From contig JASMDC010000018.1 of the NCBI GenBank assembly GCA_030753015.1, positions 1-64,000 on the forward strand: a DNA stretch of 64,000 nt, written 5' to 3'. The position numbers were made by a program, and so were the translations under genes. The DNA is from Candidatus Undinarchaeales archaeon (GTDB taxonomy: Archaea; SpSt-1190; JASMDC01). Of the stretch, positions 53,261-59,940 are shown one piece after another (the stretch's first letter is position 1; each line of letters starts with the position of its first letter). Under the pieces are notes generated by a model, which was given only the letters and a program-made list of their open reading frames with translations, was not told the origin of the DNA and did no database searches.

Positions 53261-53566
53261 ATGAGCCGAACCAGCGTCCTCCATCTCCGTATCCCCCGGG
53301 GTCTCGTGGACGACATGGACCGGACGATCTTGCGGATAGGTCGATGGGCTGGCCGGACCGAGTTCGTACGCGATGCATGTCGTCGTCTCGTGGAGCAGCT
53401 CGAAACGCCATCGCAACCCCCGGGACAGGTTCATGAGCGCGAGGAGCCGATAACGAGCACGGACCGGCAGGAGGGGACCTCCGTGTGGCACGAGGCCATG
53501 GAGGAGGCTGATGGGGACGAGGGGGAAGCGAAGCTCATACTTGACGAGGAGCTGAGCGGTCTCTAA
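53261..53566 (+). CDS. ribbon-helix-helix transcription regulator
   Basis: A 101-residue protein. Residues 3-45 fit the RHH/CopG pattern: a strand (SVLHLRIP), a helix (GLVDDMDRTILRIG) and a second helix after a turn (RTEFVRDACRRLVEQL). An acidic tail of about 50 residues follows and may serve dimer contacts or antitoxin-like binding. No toxin gene is adjacent. It faces away from the small Cys-rich membrane gene across a 119-base region that holds both promoters, so it might control both. Confidence 0.85.
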   Translation: MSRTSVLHLRIPRGLVDDMDRTILRIGRWAGRTEFVRDACRRLVEQLETPSQPPGQVHEREEPITSTDRQEGTSVWHEAMEEADGDEGEAKLILDEELSGL

Positions 53567-53687
53567 TGAGAGCAGGACGATATACTATCCTCGGGCTATC
53601 GTGATGGTCCGATATACACAGCTTCCTAGCAACAGCGCGCCGCCCCCGTCCTAACCCTTTTATTTTCTACGCTCCTGCTGCGGAGAC

Positions 53688-55268
53688 ATGGGCACTCGCG
53701 TTCCCCCACAAGGGGGCGTCACCAGTTCGGGACGGACCGTGACCATGGTCGTCCTCATCGCTCTCCTCCTGAGCGTCTCGTGTGCCCTGGCGGCGAACGA
53801 CACCGTCCATATCCACGTCTTCTACGGTGAGGGCTGCCCCCATTGTCGGGATGAAAAGCCATTCCTGGACTACCTTGAGGAGACCTATCCTTCGCTGGAG
53901 GTCCACCTGTACGAGACTTGGAGCGATCCGAAGAACGCGGAACTGTACCAGAAGGTCGCGGCCAGCTATAACGGAGAGGCCCGGGGAGTGCCTGGCACCT
54001 TCATCGGAGAGCACTTCATGATCGGGTACGGCTCTGCAACCACTTCGGGAAAGCAGCTGGAGGGCTACGTCAAGGAATGTCTTGAGAAGGGATGCGTAGA
54101 CCCATTCGTGAAGGCGGGGATCACCACCGCAACGACGCCCGGTGGCTACCCGGACCTGAGCGGTGTGGACGTCTGTCTGGTCGTCTTCCTGAACATGACC
54201 TGCGCTCCCTGTGAACGCCTCCTACCCTTCCTGGAGGAACTGGAAACGCGGTACAACATCAACATCACGACCTACGAGGTCAACAATCCGCTCGGGAACG
54301 CCATCTACAAGGACTATCGCCGGCGCCACGGTATCAAGGAAGTGGGTTTCCCCCTAGCGTTCATCTCAGGTTATTACCTCATGGGCGAGGGCCTCATCCG
54401 CGACCACCTCCCCTCACTGCTGGAGGGCTGCTTAACCGAGTCCTGTATGTGCTCCGCAGGGAATATCGTACCGATCACTCCCGGCATACCCGATCCTATT
54501 GATGTTGATCCGCCAGAAAAAATTCATGTATGCCTCCCCTTCTTGGGTTGCATAAATACGCAGAACGCCTTCCTCCCGGTCCTCACCGTTGCGATCGCCC
54601 TTGTGGACGGCGTGAACCCGTGCACCATGTGGGTGCTCTCCTTCCTCCTGTCCATGCTCTTCTACGCCCGATCGCGCAGGCGCATCATCATGGTGGGCCT
54701 GGTCTATCTCGTGACCGTGTTCACGGTGTACTTCGTGTTCATGGCCGCTTGGCTGAACACCTTCCTCTATATCGGCTACATCGACTGGATACGCAATTCC
54801 ATCGGCCTCATCGCCGTTGTAGCGGGTCTTATCAACATCAAGGACTTCTTCTGGTTCGGTAAGGGCATCTCGCTGGTCATCCCACAGCGGTTCAAGCCCT
54901 TTCTTATGCGTCAGATGCGTAACCTTACCAAGGCCGAAGGCTGGCCCCTCCTCAGCGGGACTGTGTTCATGGCCGCGTCCGCCAGCCTCATCGAGCTCCC
55001 ATGCACCGCCGGGTTCCCGGTCATCTACACGCAGATCCTGACCCAGCAGGGCTTCTCCGGCGTGAGCTACTACCTCTACCTTGTGCTCTACAACCTCGTC
55101 TACATAATCCCCGACGCCTGCGTGCTGGCGGTGTTCCTAGTCTTCATGGAACGCAACCGTAAGATCACAGAGCGGGAGGGGCGATGGATGAAGCTCGCAG
55201 GCGGTTCGATCATGCTCGTCCTCGGTCTCATCATGCTCTTCAAGCCCGATATGCTGATGTTAGGGTAG
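53688..55268 (+). CDS. double-thioredoxin / CcdA-DsbD membrane redox protein
   Basis: A 526-residue fusion. Signal helix about 18-36. A first thioredoxin-like domain has CPHC (Cys50, Cys53) and a second has CAPC (Cys172, Cys175). A six-helix CcdA/DsbD-beta-like domain follows, with its paired cysteines in DGVNPCT (Cys312) and ELPCTAG (Cys439). In known relatives the membrane cysteines carry electrons from cytoplasmic thioredoxin to external thioredoxin domains. It would be a natural reductant or disulfide-correcting system for the many exported Cys-rich proteins in this window (inference). The TATA centre lies 26 nt before ATG 53688. Confidence 0.9.
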   Translation: MGTRVPPQGGVTSSGRTVTMVVLIALLLSVSCALAANDTVHIHVFYGEGCPHCRDEKPFLDYLEETYPSLEVHLYETWSDPKNAELYQKVAASYNGEARGVPGTFIGEHFMIGYGSATTSGKQLEGYVKECLEKGCVDPFVKAGITTATTPGGYPDLSGVDVCLVVFLNMTCAPCERLLPFLEELETRYNINITTYEVNNPLGNAIYKDYRRRHGIKEVGFPLAFISGYYLMGEGLIRDHLPSLLEGCLTESCMCSAGNIVPITPGIPDPIDVDPPEKIHVCLPFLGCINTQNAFLPVLTVAIALVDGVNPCTMWVLSFLLSMLFYARSRRRIIMVGLVYLVTVFTVYFVFMAAWLNTFLYIGYIDWIRNSIGLIAVVAGLINIKDFFWFGKGISLVIPQRFKPFLMRQMRNLTKAEGWPLLSGTVFMAASASLIELPCTAGFPVIYTQILTQQGFSGVSYYLYLVLYNLVYIIPDACVLAVFLVFMERNRKITEREGRWMKLAGGSIMLVLGLIMLFKPDMLMLG

Positions 55269-55276
55269 GTGGGACC

Positions 55277-56053
55277 ATGGCGATGGAAGAGCTCTATGGT
55301 GCCCGTGTGTACGGACCTGTACGCTCCCGGCGCCTAGGTTCTTCGCTCGGTGTGGACATCCTGCCACCGCACACATGTACCTTCGACTGCGTGTACTGTC
55401 AGCTGGGGGGGACGCAGCACCTCGTGTCATCGGCCGATGAGGCCCCCGGCCGCTTTCCCACGACCGATGAGATCGTGGCAGCGGTGCAGCGGGTATTGGA
55501 TGATATTCCTGAACTGGACTACATCACCATGTCAGGCCGGGGCGAGCCGATGCTCTCGCCATATCTTGGCGACGTCGTCACACGGATACGCGACATCACC
55601 GACGTGCCGCTCGCCCTCATCACCAACGCCACTCTCCTTGTCTCCCCTGCCGCCCGGAGTACGGCCTCGCGATTCGATCTGGTGGTCCCGTCACTGGACG
55701 CCGCGACCGACGAGGGTATCGCACGTGTCAACCGGCCTGCTACAGGATTCCGTGTCGAGGACATCATCGCGGGCATCGCGGAGGTGGCACGCTCGTCGGC
55801 CACGGTGTGGCTGGAGATCATGTTCGTGCGCTCTGACGAGGGGCCTTCGAACGTCGACGACGCGTCCATCGATGCCCTGGTGGCCGCCGCCAAAAGGATA
55901 GGGCCTGAACGAGTGGATGTCAACACATGCGTCAGACGACCGGCGAAGGAGTTTGTCCACGCGCTCTCACAGGAAGAGCTTGAGACCATCGCCGAGCGTT
56001 TCAGGACCGCGGACCTGCCCGTGCTTGTGGTGCCCGACAGGCCCGCCGGGTGA
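55277..56053 (+). CDS. radical SAM protein, COG0731-like
   Basis: A 258-residue radical SAM protein. VYGPVRSRRLGSSLGVDILP leads to CTFDCVYC (Cys34, Cys38, Cys41), then MSGRGEPMLSP as the GGEP-equivalent. This is the arrangement of the COG0731 group, related to wybutosine enzymes but without an assigned reaction. ATG 55277 is chosen with GGTGGG upstream; the longer frame would overlap the redox protein. It follows that gene by 8 nt, so the two are probably co-transcribed. Confidence 0.88.
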   Translation: MAMEELYGARVYGPVRSRRLGSSLGVDILPPHTCTFDCVYCQLGGTQHLVSSADEAPGRFPTTDEIVAAVQRVLDDIPELDYITMSGRGEPMLSPYLGDVVTRIRDITDVPLALITNATLLVSPAARSTASRFDLVVPSLDAATDEGIARVNRPATGFRVEDIIAGIAEVARSSATVWLEIMFVRSDEGPSNVDDASIDALVAAAKRIGPERVDVNTCVRRPAKEFVHALSQEELETIAERFRTADLPVLVVPDRPAG

Positions 56054-56056
56054 AGG

Positions 56057-56066
56057 TTTATAAATT
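56057..56066 (+). promoter_or_regulatory. TATA-like box of the roadblock gene
   Basis: TTTATAAATT centred about 28 nt before ATG 56090, predicting a nearly leaderless mRNA. Confidence 0.6.
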
Positions 56067-56089
56067 ATCTACGATGACCGACACAAAGG

Positions 56090-56458
56090 ATGGCCACGGT
56101 CAAGAAGATGCTCGAGAAGGTGCTCGACGGCCTCCGGTCCGTGGGTGACATCGAGGCATCCGCCATCGTCTCCCGGGACGGACTTCTCATGGCATCTGAT
56201 ATGGCCACAGGTATCAACGCTGAGACCTTTGCGGCCATGTCCGCCACCATGCTGGGTGCAGCTGAGACCGCTGCCACCGAACTGGGGCGTGGCCTTCCTG
56301 ACCGTATCATCGTCGAGTCGGAGGAGACGAAACTCATCGCTATCGGTACCGGCCCCAAAGCGCTCCTTGTGGTCATGACCTCCCCCGAGGCGGGGCTGGG
56401 TCTCGTCCTCATTGAGTTGGAGAAAGCGGCCGATAAGATCAAGATGATCCTGGAGTGA
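56090..56458 (+). CDS. roadblock/LC7 domain protein
   Basis: A 122-residue protein with the complete roadblock fold: helix (LEKVLDGLRSVGDI), strand ASAIVSRDGLLMASD, helix ETFAAMSATMLGAAETAATELG, strands IIVESEETKLIAIGT and ALLVVMTS, and a final helix. Archaeal members act as regulators or partners of small GTPases, as MglB does for MglA. No GTPase is encoded nearby. The next gene starts 7 nt after its stop, so a membrane partner is likely. Confidence 0.92.
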   Translation: MATVKKMLEKVLDGLRSVGDIEASAIVSRDGLLMASDMATGINAETFAAMSATMLGAAETAATELGRGLPDRIIVESEETKLIAIGTGPKALLVVMTSPEAGLGLVLIELEKAADKIKMILE

Positions 56459-56465
56459 TTACACA

Positions 56466-57002
56466 ATGCAAATGGACCAGCATACCATCCAGCGTACCTT
56501 CGCTCTCTCGCTCATCGTTTTCGTTATCTTCGCACTGTTCATCCTCCAGGCCAGGCCGTTGGCGACCCTGTCCTCGCTCTCGGGCCAGTTCGAGCTCCTT
56601 GCAGGAGTGCTGGGCATGCTCGGTGAGCTCATCGCCGTGTATGTTGTGTGGCGCATGTACCAGTACCTGGAGGACACCGAGTTCGGTCGTGTCGCGCTCC
56701 TAGGGGGCTGCGGGCTCGTCTACCTCGCCATCGCATCCGTGTTCAGCACGCTCGGGCTTCTGGACGCTGTGGGAGTTGTCCTGCCAGAACTGGCACGCCA
56801 GCTCGTGAGCGTGGGGACGACCTACTTCACCCTCTTCAAGGGCGCCTTCATCCTCCTGGGATTCATTGAGCTCCAGAGGTTCCTCAAGAGCCCCCAGGCG
56901 CTCCCCAGCCTGCTCCTGGCCTTCAAGCGGATGCTGGAGACCGAGTCTGGGCGCACGGTGGACATCTGCGAGCCGTGCGATGACGAGAAGAAGGACGAAT
57001 AG
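56466..57002 (+). CDS. four-helix membrane protein in the roadblock operon
   Basis: A 178-residue protein without a recognised family. Four hydrophobic helices lie at about 12-30, 42-63, 77-98 and 110-135. A cytoplasmic-looking tail has an acidic end and a CEPC pair (DICEPCDDEKKDE). The spacing to the roadblock gene suggests it recruits that protein to the membrane (inference). It converges on the Q/Y-rich protein gene with 11 bases between stops. Confidence 0.7.
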   Translation: MQMDQHTIQRTFALSLIVFVIFALFILQARPLATLSSLSGQFELLAGVLGMLGELIAVYVVWRMYQYLEDTEFGRVALLGGCGLVYLAIASVFSTLGLLDAVGVVLPELARQLVSVGTTYFTLFKGAFILLGFIELQRFLKSPQALPSLLLAFKRMLETESGRTVDICEPCDDEKKDE

Positions 57003-57013
57003 GACTCTCGCCA

Positions 57014-57478
57014 CTAGCTGAACGTGCAGCTATTATCCTTGCACATGCAAGCGGATACCGTAGAGCTCTTCTTCAGGCACGCTGTCTGGTCGACACACAC
57101 GTTCCCCTCGAGGCTGTCGAAGTTCATACAGGACCATTCGCTGTCACAGCACCGCGGGACGCAGCGACTGTTCTCATCGCAGGTCCGGTACTTGGTCGTG
57201 TCCTCGGGCATGTACTTGGCGGCATAGATGATGACGCCCGAGAGCACGAGGATGACGAAGACGGACAGTAGGGCGACGAGCCAGAAGTGCCCTCCCTCTT
57301 CCTCCTCCTCCTCCGGGGCCGCCGCCTCGGGAGCGGGCTGCTGCTGTTGCTGCGCCGGGTAGCCCTGCTGATTATTGGTGTTGTAGCCGTAGACCTGGCT
57401 GTAGTACTGGGGGTAGGACTGCTGACCGTAGGGGGACGGGGACAAATAGGGCTGTTGTTGCTGGTCAGCGGGCGTCAT
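57014..57478 (-). CDS. Q/Y-rich membrane protein with Cys-rich ectodomain
   Basis: A 154-residue protein. Residues 1-50 are low-complexity Gln/Tyr/Pro/Ser (QQQQPY, PYGQQSYPQYYSQ), followed by an acidic run EEEEEE and a membrane helix at about 65-87. The C-terminal about 65 residues hold eight cysteines with CVPRCC and CMCKDNSC. With no signal peptide the orientation is probably N-in, Cys-rich side out. The tail resembles prion-like segments that condense or bind other surface components. Function unknown. Confidence 0.75.
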   Translation of the reverse strand: MTPADQQQQPYLSPSPYGQQSYPQYYSQVYGYNTNNQQGYPAQQQQQPAPEAAAPEEEEEEGGHFWLVALLSVFVILVLSGVIIYAAKYMPEDTTKYRTCDENSRCVPRCCDSEWSCMNFDSLEGNVCVDQTACLKKSSTVSACMCKDNSCTFS

Positions 57479-57605
57479 AGATCCAACCTACGCCTCGGCC
57501 AGCCCATGGGGCTCACCTTAACGGAAATGGATGATACCATCACAGTAAAAAACCCTACCCTTCGCACGGGTGCCGTCTCGGTACCGCTTCCGTCCTAAGG
57601 GGATG

Positions 57606-59090
57606 TCAACGCTTCCCGAACATGAAACCCGCCAGGGCTATGAAAGGCAAGATCTCGAGACGGCCGACGAGCATCTCGAAGATGAGGACCACCTTACCGA
57701 TGGGCTCGAGCTGCGGGCCACTGATGCCCACCGACAGCCCCACGTTCCCCTGTGCCGAGGCGACCTCGAAGAAGGAGTCTGTGCCGTTGTAGCCCAGGCT
57801 CATAAAGGCGAGAGCGCCACCGAAGAGGAACACGAGGTAGAGGAAGGCGTAGAGCGAGGCGGACATGATCTCCCCCTCCTCGAACACCTTGTCCCCGACC
57901 CGGAAGGGAAGGATCGCCCTGGACGGGAGGAAGAGCTTGCGGACGATCCAGATGACCGCCTTGAAGATGATTACGAACCGGATGAGTTTGATGGCCGATG
58001 AGGTCGAGCCGTACCCGCCCCCGATGACCATGAGGATGGTCAGGATCCATTTCGAGAAGTCCGTCCAACTGGACAGGTCCGCGGTAGCAAAGCCCGTCCC
58101 GCTGACCGCTGATGCTGTCTGGAACAGGGCCTGGCGACCACGGACGGTGACCTCCGCGTTCAGCTCCGGCGAATCGTTGGCGTAGAGCACGAGGAAATGG
58201 TGCCCGGCGATGGCAAGGGTACTGAGGAGGATTACGCCCAGCAGAGCCCTTACTTCCACGTTACCGAACAGGAAGCGCCAGTTGCGCTCGAACAGCTTCT
58301 TGTGGACCACGAAGGAGATGGCGCCGGCAAGCATGAGGGGGATGACCACCATCTCGGCGTTCAGGTTGTCGTAGTGCCCTAAGGATTTGTTCTTCACTGA
58401 GAACCCGCCGGTGGCGATACCGGTCATGGAATGGTTCACAGCGTCCCATGCGGGCATACCTGCTACCATGAGGCCGATGGCCCCCGCGGCCGTGTAGAAC
58501 AGGTAGATCCACCAGATGATGCGGGCGGTCTCGGTGATGGAGGGGACGATCCTATCGGTCCGACCTTCTGCGGTGTAGAGCTGGGCCGCGGCAGAGCCCG
58601 GTGTCAGCAGGACAGCGAGGAACAGCACGATCACCCCCACCCCGCCGAACCACTCGGTGGCCGATCGAAAGAACAGGATGGCCCGGGGCGCGCTCTCCAC
58701 GTCGGGGATCATCGTAAGACCCGTTGCCGTGTACCCGGATACGCTCTCGAAGTAGGCGTCCACGTAGGCCGCGGCTCCTGGATGGAGCTCCGGCGTCTCG
58801 AACTGGAAGAACTGGATGAAGGGGAAGATCCCTACGGCGGGGATGATGAGCCATGCCAGTGCCGAGGCCACCATCGCCTCACCGCGGGAGATGTTCTCGG
58901 GAGAGAACCGGTCGCGGAGGAGGGTGCCCAGCACGAACACGATGACGGCCGGAACGAGGAACGACTGGATGTAGTCATACTCACCGAAGAGGAGGCAGAT
59001 GATCACTGGCGAGGCCGTCATGACGGCCGTGATATGAAAGACGACCCCGAGATAGCCGAGGATGTTGGAAATGCGCGAGCCGGAGAACAT
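57606..59090 (-). CDS. trkH: Trk potassium uptake membrane subunit
   Basis: A 494-residue potassium channel-like subunit with the four pore loops of the TrkH family: TATGLT, ATGGF, SGTGFA and QGNVGLSVG. GRLEILP lies near the C-terminus. It works with TrkA, whose nucleotide binding gates it. It begins 1 nt after the trkA stop, so the two genes are translated together. No other potassium gene is nearby. Confidence 0.96.
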   Translation of the reverse strand: MFSGSRISNILGYLGVVFHITAVMTASPVIICLLFGEYDYIQSFLVPAVIVFVLGTLLRDRFSPENISRGEAMVASALAWLIIPAVGIFPFIQFFQFETPELHPGAAAYVDAYFESVSGYTATGLTMIPDVESAPRAILFFRSATEWFGGVGVIVLFLAVLLTPGSAAAQLYTAEGRTDRIVPSITETARIIWWIYLFYTAAGAIGLMVAGMPAWDAVNHSMTGIATGGFSVKNKSLGHYDNLNAEMVVIPLMLAGAISFVVHKKLFERNWRFLFGNVEVRALLGVILLSTLAIAGHHFLVLYANDSPELNAEVTVRGRQALFQTASAVSGTGFATADLSSWTDFSKWILTILMVIGGGYGSTSSAIKLIRFVIIFKAVIWIVRKLFLPSRAILPFRVGDKVFEEGEIMSASLYAFLYLVFLFGGALAFMSLGYNGTDSFFEVASAQGNVGLSVGISGPQLEPIGKVVLIFEMLVGRLEILPFIALAGFMFGKR

Positions 59091-59091
59091 C

Positions 59092-59751
59092 TCACTCGGT
59101 CCCCGTAAGCTTGGCTTTCACCTGCTTCTGGACCTCGAGGGACGCGAACACCGTCACTTTATCGCCGAGCTTGAGGAGGGTGTCCGCCTTGGGGATGATT
59201 AGCTCCTCGTCACGATAGATCGCTACGATGAGGCTCTCCTCTGGGAACTCGATCTCCTTGAGCTTCATACCGGCGATCTTCGACTCGGGTGGGACTACCA
59301 CCTCGAACATCTCTGCCCTACCCCCGCCCAGGAAGTAGAGCGTGGAGATGTCGGGCCGCTTGACCACATCGGCGAGATAACGGGCCGTAGCGATGTCGGG
59401 GCTGATAGCCGTCGTCACCCCGGCCTTCTCGAAGATGCTGATGTGCTTGGGATCGTTCACCACGGAAACGATGCTCTTGACACCACGGTCCTTGGCGAGC
59501 ATGGATGACATCAGGTTCAGCGAATCGTCGCGGGTCACGGACACAAGGACGTCGGCCCGGTCGACACCGGCCTCTCGAAGGATGTCAGCGTCGTCACCGT
59601 CGCCGTTGACGACAAGAGCATCGGTAGTCTTGGCGAGCTTGTCGCACAAGGCCTTGTCCCGTTCGAGGATAACCACGTTGACCCCATCATGAACGAGTAG
59701 CTTTGTGAGGTGTTCACCTATACCCTCTCCTCCGACGACAATAACATACAT
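59092..59751 (-). CDS. trkA: Trk potassium uptake regulatory subunit
   Basis: A 219-residue cytoplasmic protein with one RCK unit. TrkA-N begins MYVIVVGGEGIGEHL, with the GxGxxG nucleotide site and acidic LERD after strand two. TrkA-C occupies about 135-215. It gates TrkH in response to NAD(H) or ATP/ADP. The ATG is 29 nt downstream of tRNA-Ile on the same strand with no TATA between, so it may share the tRNA promoter. Confidence 0.95.
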   Translation of the reverse strand: MYVIVVGGEGIGEHLTKLLVHDGVNVVILERDKALCDKLAKTTDALVVNGDGDDADILREAGVDRADVLVSVTRDDSLNLMSSMLAKDRGVKSIVSVVNDPKHISIFEKAGVTTAISPDIATARYLADVVKRPDISTLYFLGGGRAEMFEVVVPPESKIAGMKLKEIEFPEESLIVAIYRDEELIIPKADTLLKLGDKVTVFASLEVQKQVKAKLTGTE

Positions 59752-59780
59752 GGTCAGAACACCGTTCGATGGGGAGATAG

Positions 59781-59887
59781 TGGGCCCGCGGGGATTTGAA
59801 CCCCGGACCTCCCGGTTATCAGCCTCGCCTCGCCCGGGGGAACACCCCGTACGATCGGACGCTCTAACCTAGCTGAGCCACGGGCCC
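59781..59887 (-). tRNA. tRNA-Ile (GAU) with a noncanonical intron
   Basis: On minus, acceptor GGGCCCG pairs with CGGGCCC. The D arm is GCTC/GAGC and the T arm is CGGGG-TTCAAAT-CCCCG; the discriminator base is A. After removal of 32 nt (59855-59824) the anticodon arm is TCCGG-CTGATAA-CCGGG with anticodon GAT. The mature length is 75 nt without CCA. Without intron removal the anticodon stem does not form properly. Confidence 0.93.
59824..59855 (-). other. 32-nt tRNA intron in the anticodon stem (30/31)
   Basis: A bulge-helix-bulge motif is visible. Exon CGTC pairs with intron GGCG to form the central 4-bp helix. Three-base bulges CG^A and AG^G hold the cut sites, and a long inner hairpin (TCGTACGGGG with CCCCCGGGCGA) follows. 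The cut sites predicted by the motif are exactly those that restore a normal tRNA-Ile. Confidence 0.85.
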
Positions 59888-59910
59888 GTTCCCCAAACGG
59901 GGTGTGCACC

Positions 59911-59919
59911 TTTAAAAAG
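59911..59919 (-). promoter_or_regulatory. TATA-like box of tRNA-Ile (and possibly trkA-trkH)
   Basis: TTTTTAAAG on minus, centred about 28 nt before the tRNA 5' end. Confidence 0.55.
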
Positions 59920-59940
59920 TTATCCTGACGGGCCGCGTCC

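Noticed and set aside
53261-53566. Toxin-antitoxin pair with the RHH protein as antitoxin
   Set aside because: No small toxin-like gene precedes or follows it on the same strand; the next gene is the redox membrane protein with its own promoter.
55184-55276. Longer N-terminus for the COG0731-like radical SAM protein
   Set aside because: The extra residues read the redox protein gene in another frame and are Arg/His-rich; family alignment begins near the ATG at 55277.
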